Virus record (IMG/VR): IMGVR_UViG_3300025759_000119
Coordinates: 1 to 55,711 of that record
From: a virus
DNA length: 55,711 bases
Strand: one strand, 5' to 3'
In this document: piece after piece, positions 48,245-55,381 of the stretch
Layout of the letters: every line of letters starts with the position of its first letter
Position numbering within the stretch: position 1 is the first letter of the stretch
Made by a program: the position numbers and the translations under genes
Notes under the pieces: model-generated
What the model was told of the DNA's origin: nothing
Seen by the model: only the letters and a program-made list of their open reading frames with translations
Databases searched by the model: none

Positions 48245-49083
48245 TGTATGCTCCAATGAAAATGGGATTTCCTACGGGCATGGCTGGGGGTGGTATCACT
48301 CAGTTCTTGCAGCCGTTGCAGGAATATTTATCCCAGCAAGTTGTGCAGCAGCAGGTTCAGCCCTTTATAACTGAGGTTTCTGATGAGGCGCAGGAAAGAT
48401 TTAATCTTGGCGGCACCGGCAGCAACGACATATTTAGTAACGACATATTTGATAATAATATGTTTCAGGGTAATAGCGGTGGCATAGGTACGTTACCATC
48501 AAACGACCTACTTCCGGCTATTAAAGATGCTCAAGCGTTGTATGGTGGAAATGAACCTATGCCGGGTATTGCACCCGATCCGAGGCCACTAATGAACGGT
48601 TTCCCATCGCCGAATGAACCTATGCAGCCGGCAGTCCCAGATATCGATCAGGGTTTTTTTGACTCAGATGAGTATCTTAATTTTATGAGTAAGCCTCAAA
48701 TAGGTACACAAGATATTTATATGAGTCGCTATTTTGGTCAGATGGGTTCTGGTAGCTTGGGCGGTATGCAAGAAAAAGCATATGAAGACTATCTACGGCG
48801 CACGGGGCAGACCGATAAAATTATGGATACCAATCCTTTTGCTCCTACCGTGGGTATGCTCTCTACGCAACCTACGCAGCTTCCGGGGCCTAGACTTCCA
48901 ACTTTTACAGGTACAGGAAATGACGGCTTTGGAAGCGCTTCACAGGGGCCGTTAGATTTTTATAACCCTTCCGTTGGGCCAATGTATGGGCCAGAAGGAA
49001 CTTACTCTTTAACTGGTGGTCCACGACCTGTCTCGCAGGATCCGTATCAACGGACCCTATTTTCTGGAGCGGTGAATCAATAA
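48244..49083 (+). CDS. Pro/Gly-rich putative structural protein
   Basis: 279 aa. N-terminal YAPMKMGFPTGMAGGGITQF, then a helical QQVVQQQVQPFITEVSDEAQ, and a long Pro/Gly/Asn-rich half with repeated NEPMPGIAP/NEPMQPAVP and SNDIFSNDIFDNNMF phrases. No catalytic motif. Neighbours suggest a virion or morphogenesis role. Stop and next start share TAATG. Confidence 0.55.
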   Translation: MYAPMKMGFPTGMAGGGITQFLQPLQEYLSQQVVQQQVQPFITEVSDEAQERFNLGGTGSNDIFSNDIFDNNMFQGNSGGIGTLPSNDLLPAIKDAQALYGGNEPMPGIAPDPRPLMNGFPSPNEPMQPAVPDIDQGFFDSDEYLNFMSKPQIGTQDIYMSRYFGQMGSGSLGGMQEKAYEDYLRRTGQTDKIMDTNPFAPTVGMLSTQPTQLPGPRLPTFTGTGNDGFGSASQGPLDFYNPSVGPMYGPEGTYSLTGGPRPVSQDPYQRTLFSGAVNQ

Positions 49084-49526
49084 TGGCGAAGGTAAGATTA
49101 AATCAGTTTGCGGAAGACCTTGGTATTAACCGTTCCTCTGCACAGAAACTTATGAAAAAGGCTCGAGGCCGCAAGGATGGCGGGTCAAATGTAATTAAAA
49201 AATATTCCCCGGGGCTTCAAGATCGTATGAAACGGTTTGAGGATGCCGAGCGTATTTTCAGAGAAGACACAAAGATTGGAACAAAAATGGAAAAATCATC
49301 TTCAAAACCAAAGTCCAAGCGTAAGGCTTTTGATGAGTATTACGAAAAGCACGGCGAGGTTCATCCGAAAGACCCTCGGACAAAGCGTGATCATCCTATG
49401 AACCGTGAAGGTCGCCCGCTTGTCACAGAGACCGAAGACATTGTCGAAGCCAAGGCTGGCAAGTATATGGCTTGCGGCGGCTATGGTAAAGCAATTCAAG
49501 GCACGAAGTTCACCGGAGTTAAGTAA
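49083..49526 (+). CDS. Basic protein with N-terminal HTH and C-terminal tag
   Basis: 147 aa, mostly basic. VRLNQFAEDLGINRSSAQKL is a helix-turn-helix-like start; residues 40-100 are charged and helical; the C-terminus AGKYMACGGYGKAIQGTKFTGVK belongs to the GG...FxG tag group near the portal. May bind DNA or RNA during assembly. Overlaps both neighbours by one base. Confidence 0.6.
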   Translation: MAKVRLNQFAEDLGINRSSAQKLMKKARGRKDGGSNVIKKYSPGLQDRMKRFEDAERIFREDTKIGTKMEKSSSKPKSKRKAFDEYYEKHGEVHPKDPRTKRDHPMNREGRPLVTETEDIVEAKAGKYMACGGYGKAIQGTKFTGVK

Positions 49527-50827
49527 TGGGTAACTGGAACCAAGGTTCATCTGGTCTGTCCGATGAGGATATGGATCAATCTCTACAGCAAGATATTGCT
49601 GCGGCTAATTTTGCTGCATCGGGGGGAGATCTTGGTGACTATACCTTTGGCGGAAACTTTGTAAACGACGCTGACAACCCGGGCTACACTGGTACTTCGA
49701 CCAATATGAACCAAGCTGTAGCAGACATGCAGGGTCTTTTTAATACTCAACGTGGAATTACTGCCTCGAATCCATATGGTAAAGAGGGCTTTTTTAGCCG
49801 GGTTTTGGGTATAGACCCCAGTAAGATCGACTATTCAGGTAATATGGATCTCAATACTCGTATGGGTATTGCTAGGAACCAGTTTTCTAAGTACATGAAC
49901 CCTCAAAATGTAAAGGGTCAAATTGGTTACAATGACGCTTATGACACGGCTGAAAAAGGAAAGCTTCGTGCAGGAGTGCAGGACGCAGGCTACCAAACAG
50001 TTTACGGGCCTGTGATGGAACAGGCTCGAAAGCAAGGCATAGGTGAAATGCTTGCTCGTGGAGCGATGGGTCTTTTTGGTGGCCTTCCGGGGTTGGCGTT
50101 GGGTCAGATAGGTACACAAGAATATGGCTTGCCGGGGGTGGATGGTTTTGACTCATTCAACCCCAATAACCCTCGCGCGGGTGGCGGCATTTTGGGTAGT
50201 ATGATGCTTGGCGGCCTCAATACAAGTCAAGCAGCGGCTCAAGCAGCACAGGCAGTAGATACTCTTCGGGCAAGGTTTTCCCCAAACCTTGCCCCTACCA
50301 CTAACGCTGGCATAGGATCTTTGACCCCAGCTAACTATGAGACAAGAGCCGACATCCGTAATCGTGTGACACCCACTGCTCCAGCGATGGGCTCGGTGTT
50401 TGAGGTTGATGGGCGATCTTTTATAGCAGGGAAAAACGGTCCTATCGAACTGTCTGGAGTTAGTTTACCTAACTTTCGTTCATCTCGTCCAACCGAAGCT
50501 ACGATTGACAAGGGGCAAGGCCAAATTTTGGGTGTGCAAGATTATTTTCAAAATCAATTCGCCGCTCCTGCCAATCAATCTGAAACCCTCACGGATAAGA
50601 TGAACCTAGGTTTGAGAGATAGCCGACTCGGCACCCCTTCAGGAATACAAAATACGGGACTTTTTGGTGAGAATCCTAAAGCTGCCGGTTTTCGGACTAT
50701 CGGGGAAATGATACAGTCGGTTATTAACGAAGAAAATTTACCTGACAATCAGAACATGTACGGCTCGGGAACGCCAGACCTAAATGATATTTTGAATATG
50801 TACGGCATGGAGACAGTTGGACAATGA
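49526..50827 (+). CDS. Putative virion protein, Gly/Asn-rich
   Basis: 433 aa. N-terminal GNWNQGSSGLSDEDMDQSLQ, central Gly-rich hydrophobic segment (MLARGAMGLFGGLPGLALG, AGGGILGSMMLGGLN) and a disordered Asn/Pro C-terminus. The composition matches the internal proteins at 12.5-16 kb. Probably packaged in the capsid; no enzyme motif. Overlaps the next gene by 4 bp. Confidence 0.55.
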   Translation: MGNWNQGSSGLSDEDMDQSLQQDIAAANFAASGGDLGDYTFGGNFVNDADNPGYTGTSTNMNQAVADMQGLFNTQRGITASNPYGKEGFFSRVLGIDPSKIDYSGNMDLNTRMGIARNQFSKYMNPQNVKGQIGYNDAYDTAEKGKLRAGVQDAGYQTVYGPVMEQARKQGIGEMLARGAMGLFGGLPGLALGQIGTQEYGLPGVDGFDSFNPNNPRAGGGILGSMMLGGLNTSQAAAQAAQAVDTLRARFSPNLAPTTNAGIGSLTPANYETRADIRNRVTPTAPAMGSVFEVDGRSFIAGKNGPIELSGVSLPNFRSSRPTEATIDKGQGQILGVQDYFQNQFAAPANQSETLTDKMNLGLRDSRLGTPSGIQNTGLFGENPKAAGFRTIGEMIQSVINEENLPDNQNMYGSGTPDLNDILNMYGMETVGQ

Positions 50828-51228
50828 GAATTGAAATTAAACTAATCCCTGACGGGCTTGATCTAGGAAAAGCAATTCAAGATGGCATCCCTGTAGACAA
50901 AATGCAGGATGCATGCCCTATTGCCACGCAGGATCTTGAGACTAACGAAGAGAACAAGCGCCTTGCCATCAAAGAACATCAGTACGGCCCGGCAGTTAAT
51001 CCAGAAGAAAGCTGCGGTGTTTGCGCTGTATTCAACATTACAGAGCATATGCAGCAGTGTATGAAGGACGAAACCGGAGAAATCGGTTATTGTCAGTTGC
51101 TTAAGTTTATGTGCAGTGCTAGAAACAGTTGTGCAGCATGGGAAGAGGGCGGTCCATTGACGGACATGCCGAACGAGCATGGATCTACATGTGCTTGTGG
51201 TAAGCCCGACTGCGACTGTGGAGAGTAA
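50824..51228 (+). CDS. Cysteine-rich protein with HiPIP-like spacing
   Basis: 134 aa. Cys64-x2-Cys67 in SCGVCAVF, Cys90 in GYCQLL and Cys103 in NSCAAW give the order CxxCxxF...GxCxL...xCxAW known from high-potential iron-sulphur proteins, plus a C-terminal CACGKPDCDCGE metal-binding tail. HiPIPs are electron carriers of proteobacteria; finding one in a head operon would be odd. Alternatively a zinc-stabilised structural protein. Overlaps the previous gene by 4 bp. Confidence 0.5.
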   Translation: MRIEIKLIPDGLDLGKAIQDGIPVDKMQDACPIATQDLETNEENKRLAIKEHQYGPAVNPEESCGVCAVFNITEHMQQCMKDETGEIGYCQLLKFMCSARNSCAAWEEGGPLTDMPNEHGSTCACGKPDCDCGE

Positions 51229-51438
51229 ATGGACGTATCTCTTTTTGTTTCAAGGTACAGAAAAGCCTTGAAAAACCGCATAGAAGACATTAGTGTCTCT
51301 ATAACAAGTGGTAGTGTTTCCAACATGGAAAATTACCGCGCATCCGTAGGTGAGATTCAGGGGCTCACCTATGCACTTGATGAACTTCACGCCCTGCTAC
51401 AGAAGGTTAATTATGACGACGACTCTGATAGTACCTGA
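51229..51438 (+). CDS. Small helical protein
   Basis: 69 aa directly after the previous stop, overlapping the GroES-like start by 26 bp. Helical (FVSRYRKALKNRIEDISVSI; GEIQGLTYALDELHALLQ), acidic end (YDDDSDST). Small helical proteins at this place in head operons often are head-completion or chaperone partners; unproven. Confidence 0.6.
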   Translation: MDVSLFVSRYRKALKNRIEDISVSITSGSVSNMENYRASVGEIQGLTYALDELHALLQKVNYDDDSDST

Positions 51439-51844
51439 CTACATCCTCGCGCAACGTGAGGCAAAAAAGAAAGCCGAAGAGGCTGCAAAACAAAAAACCC
51501 TAAAAGAAAGAATTCCGCAACCCACTGGTTGGCGTTTGCTCGTCATGCCGTATATGGGTCGTGAGAAGACTGAAGGTGGGGTTTATGTACCTGATCAAGC
51601 AAGAGAGCGTGAGGCACGAGCCACTGTCGTAGCTTATGTACTAAAGGTAGGACCTTTGGCATATAAGGACGAGGATAAGTTCGGCGACGCTGGACCGTGG
51701 TGTTCTGAGGGCGATTGGGTATGTATCGGAAGATATGCTGGTTCTCGATTCCAGATTGAGGGTGGCGAAGTCCGGATTATTAACGATGATGAAGTCATCG
51801 CAACCATCGTCGATCCAGACGATATAAAAACATACGGAGCTTAG
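51413..51844 (+). CDS. GroES-like co-chaperonin
   Basis: 143 aa from the ATG preceded by AGAAGG. After a charged helical lead (KKKAEEAAKQKTLKER), the GroES barrel is readable: GWRLLVMPYM, the mobile-loop region GREKTEGGVYVPDQ, VLKVGPL, a GDWVCIGRYAGSRFQIEGGE segment (GDxVLFxKYAGxExxxxGxE) and IINDDEVIATI. It would cap host GroEL, like T4 gp31, to fold the capsid protein encoded 2 kb downstream. No GroEL gene is present in this window. Confidence 0.85.
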   Translation: MTTTLIVPDYILAQREAKKKAEEAAKQKTLKERIPQPTGWRLLVMPYMGREKTEGGVYVPDQAREREARATVVAYVLKVGPLAYKDEDKFGDAGPWCSEGDWVCIGRYAGSRFQIEGGEVRIINDDEVIATIVDPDDIKTYGA

Positions 51845-51845
51845 T

Positions 51846-52730
51846 ATGCAAGAAGAACTACCCGAAAAAGAAGAACTAGAAATTATAGCCGAGGACGAAG
51901 AAGGTGGTGAGGTTGAAGAGCAAAAGGAAGAGCTTAAAGCTGAAGACCAAGCAGAGTCTAAGGACGATGATGATGAATTAGAGAATTATTCCGAGTCTGT
52001 TCAGCGCCGTATTCGTAAGCTTACAAGCAAGTATCGTGAAGAAGAGCGGCAGAGACAGGCGGCTATTGAATACGCTGAAGCGGTAAAAAGACAAAATGAT
52101 GAGCTACAGCATCGTCTAACAAAATTAGACGAGTCTTATGTTGGTGAGTTTGGGACGCGGCTAGAGTCTCAGGTGATAGCAGCAAAAGAAGCTTACAGAA
52201 AAGCTCATGACGAGGGTGATGTTGACGCCATGTTTGAGGCGCAAGAAAACATCAGTCGTCTTGCAATGGAGCGGTCTCGCTACGATCAAATCAAACAACG
52301 TAATGAGGCAGCACCCGCCCGTCAACAAGCTCCTCAAGAAGTTCCAGCACAAGCTCCACAAAGAGCGGCGCCGGCTAGGCCAGATCCAAAAGCTGAGGCT
52401 TGGGCGGAAAAGAACAACTGGTTTGGGCAAGATCAGACCATGACATATGCTGCTTTTGGCATACATCGTCAATTAATTGAGGATGAGGGGTTTGACCCAA
52501 CGTCCGATGAGTACTATACTGAGTTAGATCGCAGAGTCCGTGTTGAGTTTCCACACAAGTTTCAGAACTCAAGACGGGATGCGGGACCCAGAGTCGCTTC
52601 TGCTGAGTCCACGGCTTCTAAGTCGTCATCTAAGGGGCGCAGAACAGTTAAATTGACTCCTTCGCAAATATCAATTGCGAAACGTCTGAATGTTCCGCTT
52701 GAAGAATATGCAAAGTATGTGAAGGATTAA
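51846..52730 (+). CDS. Scaffolding protein
   Basis: 294 aa. Acidic start (PEKEELEIIAEDEEGGEVEE), long charged helical region with EERQRQAAIEYAEAVKRQND, a Gln/Pro/Ala linker (PARQQAPQEVPAQAP), and a basic C-terminus (KSSSKGRRTVKLTPSQISIA-KRLNVPLEEYAKYV) typical of the helix by which scaffolds bind the capsid protein. Position one decoration-like gene and one stabilising gene before the major capsid protein agrees. Confidence 0.8.
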   Translation: MQEELPEKEELEIIAEDEEGGEVEEQKEELKAEDQAESKDDDDELENYSESVQRRIRKLTSKYREEERQRQAAIEYAEAVKRQNDELQHRLTKLDESYVGEFGTRLESQVIAAKEAYRKAHDEGDVDAMFEAQENISRLAMERSRYDQIKQRNEAAPARQQAPQEVPAQAPQRAAPARPDPKAEAWAEKNNWFGQDQTMTYAAFGIHRQLIEDEGFDPTSDEYYTELDRRVRVEFPHKFQNSRRDAGPRVASAESTASKSSSKGRRTVKLTPSQISIAKRLNVPLEEYAKYVKD

Positions 52731-52733
52731 ACA

Positions 52734-53186
52734 ATGGCTGATAGAACAACTCGCGAAGCAACAACTCGCGCAAAAACTACACGGCGTAAGCCGTGGACAC
52801 CGCCTTCTAAGTTGGAGGCACCGGAAGCACCAGCAGGCTACAAGCATCGTTGGATTCGTACATCTATTCGTGGCGAAGATGACAAGTTGAATGTGAATGC
52901 AAAGATCCGGGAAGGGTGGGAACCAGTAAGGGCAGAAGAATATCCTGAACTGGCCGACCGTTATCCAACGATTGAAGATGGTAAACATGCTGGAGTTATC
53001 GGGGTAGGCGGACTAATGCTTGCTCGAATTCCAGAAGAAACGGTAGATGAAAGAACTGAATATTTCCGGGAGCAGACCCGCAATCAAATGAAAGCCGTGG
53101 ACGATAACCTGATGAGGGAACAACACCCCTCAATGCCGATTCATAATGAACGGAAAAGTCGTGTATCATTCGGGGGCAAGGACTAA
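52734..53186 (+). CDS. Conserved capsid-region protein
   Basis: 150 aa, 3 bp after the scaffold. Basic lead (TTREATTRAKTTRRKPWTPPS), then APAGYKHRWIRTSIRGEDDKLNVNAKIREGWEPV, a block I recognise from the same place in many marine-phage head operons, and a helical end. Functional assignment is not known; perhaps a scaffold-associated or head-binding protein. Confidence 0.65.
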   Translation: MADRTTREATTRAKTTRRKPWTPPSKLEAPEAPAGYKHRWIRTSIRGEDDKLNVNAKIREGWEPVRAEEYPELADRYPTIEDGKHAGVIGVGGLMLARIPEETVDERTEYFREQTRNQMKAVDDNLMREQHPSMPIHNERKSRVSFGGKD

Positions 53187-53212
53187 CCCCCACACTTGAT
53201 AAGGAGTAAGCA

Positions 53213-53827
53213 ATGGCAAACACTAATGTTGCCTTCGGCCTCAAGCCGATCAATACTGCCGGTAGCACACCTGCTACTAGCGGTACAAACGCATACTTCA
53301 TCGACAGCAGCGCAAGCGCGATCTATCAGGGGTCAATGGTGAAAGCGGATAACGGTGGTGAAATCGTTATTTGTTCTGCAACCGGTGACACTGAGGCTCC
53401 CGTAGGCGTATTCGCTGGCTGTGAGTATGTTTCTTCCGTGACTGGTAAAAAGGTCTTTTCAAATTATTGGCCCGGTTCGGGTGCGAACACAAACTTCGAT
53501 ATTATCGGATATGTGTACGACAACCCGATGCAGCGCTTTATAATTGCGACAGACGCAACCATCACAAACAAAGCTACTGCTGTAGCAGCCATTTTTGAGA
53601 ACTCACAGTTCAATAGTGGCGCAAGCGGCAGCACAACCACTGGCATTTCTAGCGCACAGCTTGATGTTGCAACTCTTGACGCAGCCAACGCTTCTCTTCC
53701 TTTGAAGATTGTTGGTATTCTTGATGATCCAGAGAATGCAGACTTCACTGCCGCCGGTATTCCTATGATTGTGATGCTTAATAACCACGCACTGCTTCAG
53801 TCTAATTCTGAAGCTGCAATCGCTTAA
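53213..53827 (+). CDS. Putative head decoration/stabilisation protein
   Basis: 204 aa with AAGGAGTAAGCA upstream. Entirely beta-rich with small residues: FGLKPINTAGSTPATSGTNA, YQGSMVKADNGGEIVI, GVFAGCEYVSS, IPMIVMLNNHALLQSN. It lies immediately before the major capsid gene, where decoration or stabilising proteins usually are. No enzyme motif. Call from position and composition. Confidence 0.6.
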   Translation: MANTNVAFGLKPINTAGSTPATSGTNAYFIDSSASAIYQGSMVKADNGGEIVICSATGDTEAPVGVFAGCEYVSSVTGKKVFSNYWPGSGANTNFDIIGYVYDNPMQRFIIATDATITNKATAVAAIFENSQFNSGASGSTTTGISSAQLDVATLDAANASLPLKIVGILDDPENADFTAAGIPMIVMLNNHALLQSNSEAAIA

Positions 53828-53839
53828 GGGAGTTTAGAT

Positions 53840-54751
53840 ATGGCTATTTCTCGCGCACAACTCGCCAAAGAACTAGAGCCCGGTCTAAATGCTCTCTTTG
53901 GTATGGAATACAACCGGTACGAGAACCAGCATTCCGAAATCTTCGACACAGAGTCATCTGACCGTGCGTTCGAAGAAGAGGTAATGTTGTCTGGATTCGG
54001 GGCTGCACCGACTAAAGGTGAAGGCACAGGTGTATCATATGATGATGCACAAGAAGCCTACACTGCTCGGTACAACCACGAGACAGTTGCTATGGCCTTC
54101 TCAATCACTGAGGAAGCTGTAGAAGACAATCTCTATGATCGTCTAGCATCTCGTTACACTCGTGCCCTCGCTCGTTCGATGGCACACACAAAGCAGGTTA
54201 AAGCTGCGGCTATCCTGAACAACGCATTCTCTGCCGGCGCATTTGCTGGTGGTGACGGTGTTGCTCTGTGTGACGCATCACACCCGCTTACATCTGGCGG
54301 CACTTTTGCCAACGAGCCGGGCGTCGCTGCTGATTTGAACGAAACTTCTTTGGAAGACGCTCTTATCAACATCGCAGGTTTCGTGGATGAGCGCGGCCTG
54401 ATTGTTGCCCTTCGTGGCATGAAGCTGATCATTCCTCGTCAGCTTCAGTTTGTTGCCGAGCGTTTGCTCGTATCAAACCTTCGGGTTGGTACAGCCGACA
54501 ACGACATCAACGCCATCAAGTCTTCAGGAATGCTGCCAGAAGGTTATGTAGTCAACGACTTCCTAACCGACACTGACGCCTTCTTCATCAAGACTGATGC
54601 GCCAAACGGCTTCAAGCACTTTGAGCGCATGGCTTTGTCAACTGCAATGGATCCAGACTTCGACACTGGCAACATGCGGTTTAAAGCTCGTGAGCGTTAC
54701 AGCTTCGGCTTCTCAGACCCACGCACTGTGTTCGGTTCACCGGGCGCATAA
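53840..54751 (+). CDS. Major capsid protein, HK97-like fold
   Basis: 303 aa. Readable family features: FEEEVMLSGFG, a YTARYNHETVAMAFSITEEA stretch, ASRYTRALARSMAHTKQVKAA-AILNNAF with a CDASHPL motif shortly after, and LIIPRQLQFVAERLLVS (P-domain-like) followed by FLTDTDAFFIKT and the end ERYSFGFSDPRTVFGSPGA. The CDxxHPLxxG signature is typical of this Mu-type/HK97-like capsid family. Strong terminator follows 19 bp after the stop. Confidence 0.88.
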   Translation: MAISRAQLAKELEPGLNALFGMEYNRYENQHSEIFDTESSDRAFEEEVMLSGFGAAPTKGEGTGVSYDDAQEAYTARYNHETVAMAFSITEEAVEDNLYDRLASRYTRALARSMAHTKQVKAAAILNNAFSAGAFAGGDGVALCDASHPLTSGGTFANEPGVAADLNETSLEDALINIAGFVDERGLIVALRGMKLIIPRQLQFVAERLLVSNLRVGTADNDINAIKSSGMLPEGYVVNDFLTDTDAFFIKTDAPNGFKHFERMALSTAMDPDFDTGNMRFKARERYSFGFSDPRTVFGSPGA

Positions 54752-54770
54752 GCGTAGGCAAAATGAATAC

Positions 54771-54800
54771 AAAGGGCGGCTTTCGTGCCGCCCTTTTTTT
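54771..54800 (+). terminator. Intrinsic terminator after capsid gene
   Basis: AAAGGGCGGC, loop TTTCGT, GCCGCCCTTT then TTTT: perfect 10-bp stem plus T-run. It separates the head operon from the next unit and would limit read-through of the most expressed gene. Confidence 0.92.
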
Positions 54801-54803
54801 GTG

Positions 54804-54841
54804 TATAATAAGTCATCCCTGACAGCCGCATGGTGCGGCTG
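54804..54841 (+). promoter_or_regulatory. TATAAT box and leader hairpin after terminator
   Basis: TATAAT at 54804-54809, directly after the terminator, without a clear -35, followed by CAGCCGCA-TGG-TGCGGCTG (54823-54841), a perfect 8-bp stem in the leader of the gene at 54867. Suggests a separate start for the tail-gene unit. The GTATAATA string also precedes TerL (39293-39300). Confidence 0.45.
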
Positions 54842-54866
54842 ACACTAGCCACGACAGGAGATCTAA

Positions 54867-55097
54867 ATGGCTCGTACAACTTTTTCGGGTCCACTGAAGG
54901 TAGATACCGCCTTCTGGGCCACCCCAATCCTTTTTGCAAACCTGCCTGCGGCTTCAGCCGACAACGAAGGCTACATTTACTATGTATCAGATGCTCGTAA
55001 GGCTGCTGAAGGTGCCGCTGCTGGTACAGGAAACCTCGTGTTTTCTGACGGTTCAAACTGGATTCGTGTAGATACCGGCGCAACCGCTGTTGCATAA
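54867..55097 (+). CDS. Small structural protein
   Basis: 76 aa with AGGAGATCTAA upstream. TFSGPLKVDTAFWATPILFA, EGYIYYVSDARKAAEGAAAGTG and LVFSDGSNWIRVD: a beta-rich protein of the marine-phage head/tail region (similar to the GxYVSDGxxW class). It starts the unit behind the capsid terminator. A head-fibre or neck component is possible. Confidence 0.65.
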   Translation: MARTTFSGPLKVDTAFWATPILFANLPAASADNEGYIYYVSDARKAAEGAAAGTGNLVFSDGSNWIRVDTGATAVA

Positions 55098-55107
55098 GGA
55101 GGCTTAA

Positions 55108-55377
55108 ATGGCTGGTCCAGTAAAAGCCTATAGTGCTACAGCGACAGGGGCAGTAGGTCCGGGTCGCTCACGCATTAAACAGATTGTTATGTACGCTACC
55201 GCCGCTGGTGCGTTTACGCTAACCGACGGCAACGGCGGTGCGACATTGCTTACACAAAAATTTCCTGCCGGTCAGAATGCTCTTAACATTCCGGGCGACG
55301 GTATAATTGCTGAAAGCGGTGTTTATGTAAGCGCAATCTCGGGTACAGGTGCCGAACTAACAATCTTTTTGGCGTAA
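55108..55377 (+). CDS. Small structural protein
   Basis: 89 aa with AAGGAGGCTTAA upstream. Beta-rich with small residues (VGPGRSRIKQIVMYATAAGAFTLTDG, GVYVSAISGTGAELTIFLA). It resembles short head- or tail-decorating proteins; family not named. Composition matches the truncated frame at the start of the window. Confidence 0.6.
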   Translation: MAGPVKAYSATATGAVGPGRSRIKQIVMYATAAGAFTLTDGNGGATLLTQKFPAGQNALNIPGDGIIAESGVYVSAISGTGAELTIFLA

Positions 55378-55381
55378 AACA

